Part shown: piece by piece, positions 34,961 to 46,200 of the stretch
Position numbering within the stretch: position 1 is the stretch's first letter
Layout of the letters: the number at the start of each line of letters is the position of its first letter
DNA from: Caprella mutica
Lineage: Eukaryota > Arthropoda > Malacostraca > Amphipoda > Caprellidae
DNA: 64,000 bases
Assembly (NCBI GenBank): GCA_947561585.1
Contig: CANNZV010001440.1
Coordinates: forward strand, 1 to 64,000
Reading direction: 5' to 3'
Translations under genes and position numbers: made by a program
The notes under the pieces: generated by a model
Databases searched by the model: none
The model's input: the letters and a program-made list of their open reading frames with translations, nothing else
Told to the model about the DNA's origin: nothing

Positions 34961-35108
34961 TATTCAAAGTTGATATATCTTGGAAGTGATATTTTAGCTA
35001 TTCTAAGCATAACAGAGCCCCGTACATTTTCTATGAGTAACTCTACTAAATAAAACAATTTGCCTTAAAGGGGTACTGCTTCATATATTAAATGCTAACT
35101 GTCCTTAA

Positions 35109-35669
35109 AGGGGCAGTTCAGTCAAAATCAAACTATCGCCAAATTGGTCCTAAATCGATTTAGTATATTTATTTATGTAACATTAGAATATTTGTTGATT
35201 TTAGAAATGTTTATATAAAAAGTATATTGTAAATTAGTGGCGCCATCTGTGGACTGCGGTGGACCGCGTAACTAATCATTGTAGTACGTAAACAAAATGA
35301 TAACCAGTCCCAGACTTGAATCGGTTATTAACTTATGAAAATGGTGAAAAGAATTTGAGAAATTGAAAACTGTCCTTAGAGTCAATTAGATTTAGTTTTG
35401 AAAAGAAAACCATCTCTTCATAAATTATCTGTTAATACTTTTGATAGAAAAATTGTTCACTTATTATCAGCTGTAAAATGTAAACAAATGATACAGAGTG
35501 GTGGCGCCATCTGTAGGAGGACGCAGGAACTAAATCGAATTTATAAAATATGATATATCTCGCTCATTATATTTTTTTCAACCGTTTAATTCTACAAGAA
35601 TGCTTTATTCTTACTAAGTGATCGTTCAACATTAATATCATGAAAACAAAAATTGACTGAACTGCCCCT
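35109..35669. mobile_element. TTAA-flanked (piggyBac-like) MITE, 561 bp
   Basis: TTAA at 35105-35108 and 35670-35673. Termini are AGGGGCAGTTCAGTCAAAAT and its near-exact complement. Two GTGGCGCCATCTGT motifs lie inside. It belongs to a different subfamily from 18294-19480 but shares the TTAA preference. Confidence 0.9.
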
Positions 35670-36405
35670 TTAACCCATTTGATTTTAACTGACTTATTTC
35701 ATTGTATGTGTTAACTTGGAAATTGCTCTCTTCATTTCATTTGAGTAACTTTCGGTGATTACTAGACCATTGTTTAGTAAAAACTTTAATTATATATTGA
35801 ATTAACATAGTTAATGTATGGAAATATTGACCATTAGTCAGATAATTTTATCTTTCTGTATGGTATATCTCGTTTTATTTTTGAATCAAGTTCCATCCGG
35901 TACCTCCTGGTAGGATTTTATAGCGTCCGATACCTCCTGGTAAAATCTAATAGCGTTCAGTACCGCCTGGCTGGTAGAATCTGGTACAGTGTATTATGTA
36001 TATGATCATTTATAGAAACATATTCAATTAGGGGGTGCATGATGGCACTTGGCAGCCTGGACGTCACTATAGATGCTACCGGATGGTGTCGGACACTATT
36101 ATATGCTACCAAAACGGTTCTAGATGCTACAAAGGTGGTACTTGACATTACCGGGCAGTATCGGACGCTTCTAGATAATACTGGTTGGTAGTATCTAGTA
36201 TAGCGTCCACCCGGCATAGTATAGCAAAATTTGATAATCATAATTTATTATCAGCGTATATTGTTTCTGTCTCCAAATTCTGTAGATGGTCAAAGGTAAC
36301 GGGGACGTCTCAATAGTCCAATGCCCCATTAGTCAGATAATTTAATCTTTCTGTATGGTATTTCTCGTTTTATTTTTTGATTGATAAAAAAATTATAATT
36401 AGATA

Positions 36406-36442
<37 letters not shown>
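36406..36442. repeat. (TA)n microsatellite
   Basis: About 17 TA units in the right arm. The left-arm counterpart near 32465 is only a short TATA tract. Confidence 0.95.
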
Positions 36443-36445
<3 letters not shown>

Positions 36446-36544
36446 GAACTTAATAAATAACTAGGTAATATAAATATTCGAATAAGTTTTTTCTTTTTTA
36501 AATTTTTATTTCTAATATTAATTAGTATGTCAAAATCTCTCATC

Positions 36545-36735
36545 CGATTTCATCATTTAATGTAGTGTTTTGTATCCGCTAGTTTGATGTATACACACCT
36601 CGTGAATTTTAATGACCTGGCAGGGGGGATGGGGGCGGCACGTTCTCCGATATACATATGATATATTTAATGTTAGATACACTACAAAAGTGTCAGACTT
36701 ATAGGGTGTTGGACTAATGGGGCGTTGTACAAATG
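36545..36735 (-). repeat. Dispersed repeat R1, copy 4
   Basis: Complement of copy 3, in the right arm of the foldback element. Confidence 0.8.
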
Positions 36736-36784
36736 AATAGTAACCAATACCAATGATATTCTATTGTATTATGTAATGTGCCCG

Positions 36785-37360
36785 AGCGGTAAAATTTCGT
36801 CTTCGGGAAGTTCTGAAAAGTAAGACATAATGGTGTCACTTATAAAACGATTTTACTCATTAACGAATCATGTTTTCGTCTCCAAAATTCGTACGAAGGT
36901 CAATCATAACCAATTGTGTGATATATGTGCTCGTGTGGTAGAATTTTGACCCCGGGCAGCTCCGGACGGTCCCGCGATGATCCGGGCGGTGCTGAAAAAG
37001 TAAGACATAATGATGTCACTCATAAAACGATTTTACTCATTAACGAATCATTTTTTCGTCTCCAAAATTCGCACAAAGGTCAATGATTATAACCAATTGT
37101 ATGATATAATGTGCTTGGGCGTTAGAATTATGTCCCCGGGCAGCTCTGGATGGTCCCACGAGGCTCCGGGCGGTGCTGAAAAAGTAAGACATAATGATGT
37201 CATTTATAAAACGATTTTACTCATTAATGAATCATTTTTTCGTCTCCAAAATTCGTACGAAGGTCAATCATAACCAATTGTATGATATAATGTGCTCGGG
37301 CGTTAAAGTTATGTCCCCAAGCAGCTCTGGGCGGTCCCGCGAGGCTCCAGGCGGTGTTTA
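36785..37360 (-). repeat. About 180-bp tandem repeat, right arm
   Basis: Three to four units, complement of 31590-32160. An 87-codon frame at 37010-37273 is repeat read-through. Confidence 0.88.
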
Positions 37361-37379
37361 GCAGGACCGCCAATCAGAG

Positions 37380-38217
37380 GCTTCGTTTCACCAGTTCTTT
37401 GAGTCCATTATTTTGAATGCGTATATCAACCGAAATGGTGTCAGTTTGTGTTTGTTGCAAAGAAGATTAGTTTATTATTGCTTAGTAGCTGGGCTATAGA
37501 ATATAGATAATCGTGTACATAATATGGTGGGAAGATATGGCTCCCAGCAAAGATAATGAGCCGAGGTAGAATGCACGTTCAAACTGCTTTCGAGAGAGCG
37601 TTTATAGTGACGTCAGCGATCAATGGACGTGATTGGTTGAATTTTTACGACTGTGTACACGTTCGATCTGAGCTTCTTCATATTCAATGTTCCGTGGTAT
37701 AGACTCCATATTTTGCCAATAAATTGATAAAATCATCCCACCTGGTGTCCTGGTCCTGAGGAGCATGGTATCTGTCTATCTGACGGAACCGACAACCTCA
37801 TGATATAACTACTCGTTATTATATCATGGACAACCTCATTAATTAAACGGAGTAAAGAAGAAAAAAATCATCCCTAGGTACTCACTGACTACTGAGTATA
37901 TTGAGGTTTAGTGAATATTTGTTAAGTTGCCAATTGTTATTGAATCACTATTATTCCACAGACCACACTAAAATAGCCCTAGATATATTAATATAGTAAA
38001 TATACCTAGTTAGTAGTTAGGTAGGTACCTTGAAAAATGGAAATACCTATCCTATTAATCCTATTTGGATAATAAAATTTGGATTGGTAGGTTAAATAAA
38101 AGTTTTTTCCATCACAAAAAGATCTCTTCAGTCTTCTCGAAGTAATTTATAGTTACAAGAATTACAGTTGTGAATGACTGATGTTAGTGCTGTGCTATAG
38201 ATTAAAGTCATTTAACT
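37380..38217. other. Spacer after the foldback element
   Basis: Contains AGTGACGTCAGCG near 37608 and the inverted match to about 31470-31515. No gene is seen. Confidence 0.45.
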
Positions 38218-38373
38218 CCAGACTGCAGGAACTGATAAAGTGTTCTCAAAGAAATTGTCTAGGTATTTTAGCTTCTGTTCTTAGTAAAATACATGTATAT
38301 ATAGGAGGAAATTAAGGATTGTTCGCACAGAAAATGTTAAAAATGTCCCATGTTATGATGTTATGCAGGCTGG
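38218..38373. mobile_element. CCAGACTGCAGGAACTG MITE, copy 1
   Basis: Begins CCAGACTGCAGG and ends GCAGGCTGG. Flanks ATTTAACT and ATTAAACT are an 8-bp duplication with one mismatch. The core contains ATATAGGAGGAAATTAAGG, close to the core of the other CCAGTCTG MITEs. Confidence 0.75.
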
Positions 38374-38464
38374 ATTAAACTCAGTAAGATGTGTGATAAA
38401 TTTCTCACCCACCGATTTTCGATATTTTGACACTTAATATAGGTAAAACGAAAACCCCAGACTG

Positions 38465-38691
38465 CCAAGTAAAATAGTATGTCTCATAAACTTGCCATTT
38501 GTCTCTCCAGCTCTCTCCAAAATTCAGCAAATTCTCTCCAAAATGATCAAATTATCATTAATTCTCTCCAAAATAATATTGTAGCATAGGAGAAAAATAG
38601 ATAAAACTCGCCATTTACAATTAAAGGGCTCAAAATAACTGTCACAAACTCGCCATTAAAATGGCGAGTTTGGACATGCTTTATTACTTGT
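38465..38691 (-). mobile_element. CCAAGTAATAAAGC MITE, copy 2
   Basis: Flanked by CCAGACTG at 38457-38464 and 38692-38699, an exact 8-bp duplication. It inserted into a CCAGACTG sequence, the terminus of another MITE family. Confidence 0.87.
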
Positions 38692-38842
38692 CCAGACTGC
38701 AGGAACTGGTAAACTGTTCTCCAAGAAATCCTCTATTTTTGCCCTTTGTTCATATTAAAATTAATCTTAATGTAAATATAGGAGGAAATTAAGGTTTGTT
38801 TGCACAGGAAATGTTAAAAATGTCCCCTATTCTGCAGACTGG
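38692..38842. mobile_element. CCAGACTGCAGGAACTG MITE, copy 2
   Basis: Begins CCAGACTGCAGGAACTGG and ends TCTGCAGACTGG. It directly abuts the preceding element, whose target duplication is its first 8 bases. Confidence 0.75.
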
Positions 38843-39319
38843 GTAAAACCGTAAAAGGAGAGCCATTTTAAGATGTTTTTCATGAATACCATTTGTTGTG
38901 CAAACGCTTAGTTTTTCAGATATACTGATAGTATAGCCCATGACAATGACATGATGACCCGGGCTCCTACAGAGAGTCCATGTTTCAAAGTGTGAAAGGA
39001 AAGTCGCCAGTTTAGTGAGAAAATGGATCCAGGTCGCCACATTTATGATTTAAGGTACTTTAAAGGAGAAATTTGACTTCCTAATGAAGATTTTGCACTT
39101 AGAAACATCCTTATGCTTCATTTCTGATGCATGTGGCATGTGCATCTCTTGAGACTATTTTGGGAGTGATTTACTTGTTTTTAAACTTATTGAACCCTTC
39201 AAAAGTCGCCAATATACTGGCGACTTTGTCCACGCTTTAAAACATGGCAGAGAGTCTTGGAAAAATGTTCCATATTCTTGCAGACTGGATGGATGTGCAT
39301 CTCTTGAGATTATTTTGGG

Positions 39320-39556
39320 CCAAGTAATAAAGCATGTCCAAACTCGCCATTTTAATGGCGAGTTTGTGACAGTATTTTCGAACCCTTCAATTGCAAATGG
39401 CGAGTTTTATCTATTTTTTTTCCTATGCTTAGTATGCTACAATGTTATTTTGGAGAGAATTAATGATAATTTGATCATTTTGAAGAGAATTTGTTGAATT
39501 TTGGAGAGATCTGGAGAGGCAAATGGCAAGTTTATGAGACATACTATTTTACTTGG
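39320..39556 (+). mobile_element. CCAAGTAATAAAGC MITE, copy 3
   Basis: Flanked by ATTTTGGG at 39312-39319 and 39557-39564, an exact 8-bp duplication. The termini match copies 1 and 2. Two frames at 39315-39721 are read-through. Confidence 0.9.
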
Positions 39557-39675
39557 ATTTTGGGATTGATTTACTTGTTATTTACATGTTTTTTCAACTT
39601 ATTTAACCCCTCAAAAGTCTCCAATATACTGGAGATCCGAGACTTTGTCCATACTTTAGAACATGGTATGTTATC

Positions 39676-39888
39676 CCAGTCTATATTTGGTGCAAAAAAT
39701 TCCACTGACTTTTTGAAATAGCTGAAAAAATCCATCCAAAATTTCCAGAATTTTGGCTTATCCACCAACATTTCACCCATTTTTTATTTTTCCACTGAAA
39801 ATTTATGGTAACATAGGAATAAATAGCTAAAAATCCACTTACTTTGCCAGAATATTGTCGGTGGAATTTACCATGAAATACAGACTGG
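39676..39888. mobile_element. CCAGTCTGTATTT MITE, copy 2
   Basis: Begins CCAGTCTATATTTGGTGC and ends CATGAAATACAGACTGG, with the core ATGGTAACATAGGAATAAAT. It is homologous to 21022-21259. Confidence 0.85.
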
Positions 39889-40272
39889 AATTGGCAGTCT
39901 CCGATATTCCAAAATGGCAGTATCAATATGCACTCTTCAACTTTCTTTTTATCTGATGGAAAGTCTTGCCCATGTTAATTTAAATAACTTTGGCTTTAAA
40001 TTATCGAAAATTTGCTATTCAACAAATATTTTTTGCATTTTTTGCTCAAAATTGCTTAAGTTGCCCTCTTTCACCATTGGCCTGGCGTGTTTATAACACT
40101 AATTTTGAACCCTTCAATTGCAAATGGTAGAGAGGAATATCTAATGTTCTTCTTATTGTTTATGGCATTCTACAATTATGATTTGCAACTTCTCAGATAA
40201 CAGATATTTTCCAGATGTTAGGTATCTAACATTTTTTTGTAAAGTAGCTATTTAGTTATCAAATCACACAAA
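39889..40272. other. VPS45 upstream region
   Basis: Short AT-rich region between the MITE cluster and the VPS45 start. No promoter element was identified with confidence. Confidence 0.4.
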
Positions 40273-43200
40273 ATGGGTGCTGTTGGTGCTATCAAAAACT
40301 ACATTGAGACAATGATCCGTGATAGTGAACCTGGGTATAAAATAATGCTGATGGACAAGGAAACTGTAAGTATCATTCATACTATTTTTTCAGGTGAAAT
40401 GATAAATTTACTCTTTATGAATATAAGTTGGTATATTTTTTGCACATGGGTAGCTATGATGATATTTTATAGCTACCTTTAGCCTTAAAGTGACCTCAGA
40501 AACTATACTAAGTAAAGCACAATTTATTATATTTTTGACTATTTCTCTTGTTTCTTTTAAAATAGCTATTATTTTTCAAATGTTTTTTGAACCATTTCTT
40601 TCCTTAGACGTTAATTATTATTAACTGGCTGCTGACAATTTAGTTATGTAACTGAGTCACTGACAATGCTCTGGTTTACCAATTTATAGCCTTTCTAGGT
40701 TAGGTAAGTTAAACATTAACGATGTTTAATCTTGATTTTGTTCAATAATTTTCATTAGCTATGCTGTAATGAATTTTGTAACTAACCTTTCTGTCATAGA
40801 TTTCAAAATGTCGGTGTCCTATCTACTTTAATTCCCAAGAAATCTTTTGTCCTATTCTTTTCAGACTAGCATTGTGAGCCTTGTGATGGGTATGAGTGAA
40901 GTAATGAAACAAGAAGTCTACATGTTTGAGCAGCTGGAGAAGATGAGCTCTGGAGAGAACATGAACTACTTGAAATGCATAGTGTTTGTAAGGCCAACCA
41001 ATGAGAACATTGTGCTTCTGTGCAGGGAACTGCAGCAACCTCGATATGGAGCCTATTATATCTGTTAGTCTCAACTGATAACTTTATTTGTAGCTAGACA
41101 GCTAATTAGTTTATCAAGTATCTGAGTAAAAATGTAATCAAATCATGTAATTAAATGAAAATGTGATGGCAAACCATCAATTTTGTCTGATGCGAGTTTT
41201 TCCCGGTACAGATTTTAGTAATGTTGTGAGCAAAGCAAGTGTGAAGCAATTAGCAGAATCTGATGAACAAGAAGTGGTAAGAGAAGTGCAGGAAATTTAT
41301 GCAGACTACCATGCCCTGGCCCCTCACTTCTTCTCTCTCAACATTCCTCATCCAATAAGCAGTAAGTGAGACAGACTGGTTAGTGTTAGCAGTTAAAAAC
41401 TTAAAGAGGGCACTTTTTTTTACTTTTTCCTTGCTAATGCTTTGTGAAATGGCAACAAGGTACATCTTCCTCTTTATTTGTTCCAGTCGATCAATCTAAA
41501 CTTTTGAATGTATTGCTTTTGCTAAAAATTGAAGTATATTACCTATATTGGTAGCTACCTAACTAGGGTAAGTTCTGAATTATCTTAGGTCAAAGCTATC
41601 TGAAAAAGTTAATGATTATTTTATGTGATATTTTTTCTTATGTGATAGAAGATGTGAAACAGTCTGATAATTCAGAACTTACCCTAGGTGTCTATAAATA
41701 AAAAGGAATGTCATAATCAACAACCTAGAAAATCCATTTATTCTAACTTTCTCCATCTTTTGTGGCAGAGAGGCTAAATAACTTTATACACACATGACAC
41801 ATCATTAACAATTCACCTTTTTTCTTTTATTGAACTAAAAGTCATTTCAGTAAACCATTCCTCCTTCTTCAGGTTGCAGTTGGGCATCTGGATGTCTTGA
41901 GAGAACTTTACATGGTTTGTCTTCACTCATTTTCTCCCTTGGACTCTTACCAGAAGTCAGGTACCTATATTTTGCACAGAAAGAAGCTACTAATTATATA
42001 CTTAATAATGTATGTTCATTGTGCCGATCTGATGCAACTTTGAAATTTTGCACACTATTTTATTTAAGTTTTTCATGTAATTTATATTGATTAGCAGTCA
42101 TTATCCTCAAGATATTGATCACATTTCTAGTAGCTTTACTAATTTCAATAACTACCTCAATGAGTTTGATTATTAAAAGATCATCCTAATTGCTTTTGAT
42201 AGCACAAGTTTTTTTCATTTCTTTTCTCTTGTTTCAAAGGTTCCAATCCAACTCACAACTTTCGAAGCAGTTGGCTGAAGAACTTAGGCAGACTCTGCTC
42301 ATAGAGGGCTCTGTAGTCGCCAGCTCCTCTGGTGTCTACACCAATAAACCTGACCAAAAGAATACCTCCAAGTCGTGAGTTACGCAGTACTAGTATTTTG
42401 TCCTACATTTGATAGTATTTTGTCCTACATTTGGTAATATTGCTATGATTTTGCCCTACATTTGCAAGTGTTTTGATTTTTGTCTTTCATTTGCTAGTAT
42501 TTATCTCTTTGTATGCTAGTATTTTGTACTTATAGTTACTTAACTTCTCTTATTTAAAGCAAAATAAAAGATTAGATTTTTACTTATGATTGTATCACAC
42601 TTATTTAGCTAGCTAAGCAAAACTGCTTAAAATATGTTCACATTAGCTCGATGCGACGACCTTGTTCTTCTTCAGAACTTATTATTTTAATCTGTAGGTA
42701 GCAACACTTTATAAATAAATTCTAAAAGATAAAAGTAACCATGACTGTAGTTTTATTCATTAAATGATATTTGTGGATATAGATGAGTTTTTCATTAATT
42801 GCATATTATACAATTGTCTATAAAAAGTTAAATTATTGCAATGTTTATATTTTAATTGAACATGATATGATTCCTGATGAACCCAGTAGCTCCAAACTAT
42901 TTCTGAGAATCTCAAATTCTACTATTTGTATTAAAATTTTAAGTTGCTAGTTCTATACACCAAGAGATCCCTATTTTCTCTTCAATTAGCTATATTTATT
43001 GTCATAATCATTAGCTTATAGGAGTTGTAGCCAGATAATTAGTTCTAATTCACACTCGACTCCGTCTGTTGCAGAGGCAACAGTGTGGTGATAATAGTAG
43101 ACCGTAGAGATGATGCAGTGACTCCCCTACTTCACCAGTGGACTTACGAGGCAATGGTACACCAACTCATTGGAGTCAATGGTGAGTCAACATAAATAAT

Positions 43201-46200
43201 AAACTTTATTGAAAAATATAAAATACATTAGCAAATTCAACGTAAAAGAAACAAAATTTCAAGCCTGTATGAAGTTCGCTATGGAACCTTTCAGGCAAAA
43301 TCTAATTAATACTTTGTTATGCAGTGAGGTGACATAAACAGAAAGAAAATCTAAACAGTGTAAATGACATCTTAAAAGTTAAAAAAATCAATAAGGATTG
43401 CATGAGTTAGCTACACATATATAACATTACAAATTATACACTAGGAGGAAAATGCCACGACATCTACATAATAGCTACACCGTAATACACCATATACAAT
43501 ATTTAATTAAGACGATGGCTATCAAATAATACTCCTAAAAAATAGACCTGAAATAGCGTTAAAATTTAGAATATAATCTTCACAGTACGTAAATGATTGT
43601 TATCATAAAATATTTGTTCGATTTAAGCAGCCTGTTTATTATTCTCAATCACTACTCCACTACTTTTCTCTATAAATAAAACACCGTTCCAAGCATAACC
43701 ATCCAAAATTTTGTGATGGTAGCTAATTATCGTTTATCAGTTCATTCACCAACATTAACCAAATCGTTGAGTAAATGACTTTCATATTTTTTCTTGAACG
43801 TTGAAATAGATGATCTATTATAAATATTTAAAGGAATGGTGTTCCATATTTTTGGTCCATTGTAAATGAGGGATCTTTGACATTGGCCTAATCTCTGGAA
43901 AGCTAGAGTTGCAACAGTACGAGATCAACACGTCTCACAGTGTCCATTCTTCCATGCTGATTATCATTTTGTTTATTTACAGTTTACACTAAGTATTTAA
44001 GGGTACTTATCTACATAATCAACTCCAAATAATTGAATCATTACGATTGTTATGCACAATATCTTATAAGATCTTTTCATATAACCGGGCGTTAGCTCAC
44101 TTTATATCGTAATAGTACTCTTGGTTAATTTAAAGCCAATTAACCATAGCATTTGTTCTATTTACCTCATGGTGTGTCTATTGCAGGTGGCAGAGTAAAC
44201 CTGTCTTCAGTGCCTGGTGTTCCTGATGAACTCAAAGAAGTTGTCATGACTCCCACACAGGATGACTTCTATGCTAAGGTAGCGCTCTAATATCTGATAT
44301 TATATTATGTACAGTGGAACTCCTCTATAGTGAATGACTGAATGTAGAGTCCTGAGTGGGAGAACTACCCTGTATAGTGAACAATTTTACTTTAGTCTGC
44401 CATAACTTAAAGTATTTTTATTTTAATTGGTATCCGTGATTCCACAGGTATCATGGATACCAATTAAAATAAAAATACTAAAATTTGAGGCTATTCATGG
44501 CAGACTAAGGAAACATGTTCACTATACTGGATAATTCTCCTACTCAGGACTCTACATTCACTATAGAGGAGTTCTACTGTGTATCTTTTTATGTCTTCTT
44601 CAATTGGTTAAAATGAGTAATATTATCTCAGAAGTTTATAATGTAGCTATTTTTATTAATGCAAAATAATGTTTGTATCAATGCCTTTTAGCCTATTGTA
44701 CATAGAGTCAGGTTTGAGTGTTTCTTTAATATATCTTGTCCTCTGGCACATATGCATACTTTAGAACCTCTAGCTAATAAATTAGTTAGGTGGTAGAAAA
44801 AACATTCCCAAAAACTCCATGTTTCAGGATTTGTCTGTTGCTTACATTTTCAATTTAAGCAATTAAAAAGAGAAAACAATTGTGTTATAAACTTCGCAAA
44901 AGATAGCTACTTATTCAATTAAATGAGAAATAAAGATACTAACCCTTTCCTACGCAAATAGCTAATGATTATCATGATTTCACTTATTATACACAGTCCC
45001 CAGGGGCTCTATCCTGAAGCTCTCTGTGGTGAATGGAAGAGAAGGGGGGTGGCGTCCCTTGGGCCCCGAACTGTTGTAATTTGGATTATGGATTGTCTTT
45101 TTTCATTTTTACCATGTTTATAATTTTTTTAACGCTACTTGCAGTTTTAGAGGATAGCGCTAGGGTTATGCTCTTCAACTACGAGGTCTTAGATTTTTGT
45201 GTTAGGTAGGCTCGTAGGCTTCATTTACTGTCACCTCTTCATTTTCCTCTTCCATCCGTGAGTGCAGCCACCGGTGCTTGTGTCCCGTTTCGTCACATTC
45301 CTTGGTAAGTGACTGTATTCACGGAGTAGCTTTTCTGCATCCATGAGCATTGTCACCGACGGTGGTAAGTGACTTTGTTCATGGAGCCACTTTCCTCTCT
45401 GACTGCTTCTTCCAGTCCCTTGTATTTAATTTCCTTTTGACGTCAGCGATATGGCTTTTGGTTCTGAAGCAGACATTAAACCCCCTAATAAATTAAAATT
45501 ATTAATACACAGCATTACTGCCTATTGCAGAGTATGTACCTGAACTACGGAGAAATAGGCCAGACTATAAAGCAGCTGATGGAGGAGTACCAGAGCAAAC
45601 TCAGTAAGCAGCAGAAAGTGGAGTCTATTGCTGACATGAAACACTTCGTACAGAACTACCCACAGTTCAAAGTAAGGACTTTGGGGAAAAGGAAATACAG
45701 TAGAACGCATCCATAGTGAATGAGTTGGATGTAGCCTGAAAGTGAATTGTGAACAAAATTTTTTTTTGGTCTGTGATGAATTGCCATCAGTTTTAGCTAA
45801 AGGCTATTTTGTATTCAGTTGCATAAATTCAGTTCACTATTCAGGCTACTTCCTAACTCATTCACTATAGAGGAGCTTTTCAGTACAGTCTTCACATTTA
45901 TAGAAATTAGCTTGAAATATCTTGCAATATTCCTTCATTTTATGTCCCATTTGACTCTAGCTACTTCTCTTACTCTATGAACTTTTCCAGCAAATGTCTG
46001 GCACTGTGAGCAAACACGTGACTGTTGTTGGTGAGTTGAGTCGGCTCGTGTCAACAAGAAAGCTACTCAATGTCTCTGAAGTCCAGCAAGAACTCGTGTG
46101 TGGCTCTGATCACTCTCCTAATTTGCAGGTAATTTAGGGTTTGGTCATTGGAGTATTTGAGAATATTCCAAAACAGGAATTAGGTAGATTCTCTATAATC

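Larger units (their letters stand above)
31581..37368. mobile_element. Foldback-like element, 5788 bp, exact 11-bp TSD
   Basis: The direct repeat GCCAATCAGAG flanks it at 31570-31580 and 37369-37379. Terminal sequence is GGTCCTGCTAAACACC at both ends in opposite orientation. The left arm runs to about 33540 and the right arm from about 35885. Each has, from outside in, a roughly 180-bp tandem array, an R1 module, an AT-rich segment and a CCGGACGCT minisatellite. The central 2.3 kb holds a CTTGACCTTTGACC satellite and a TTAA element. No transposase was found. Long arms plus a 9-11 bp duplication fit foldback-type or Mutator-like elements; the choice is an inference. Confidence 0.9.

Noticed and set aside
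35957..36241. 94-codon minus-strand frame in the foldback right arm
   Set aside because: Lies in the CCGGACGCT minisatellite. The mirrored left arm does not keep the frame open.
37010..37273. 87-codon frame
   Set aside because: Spans tandem 180-bp repeats. The peptide repeats itself with the DNA unit and is not conserved in the other arm.
45522..45716. Two opposite-strand frames at VPS45 exon 8
   Set aside because: The + strand frame is exon 8 plus intron read-through. The minus-strand frame is its shadow.
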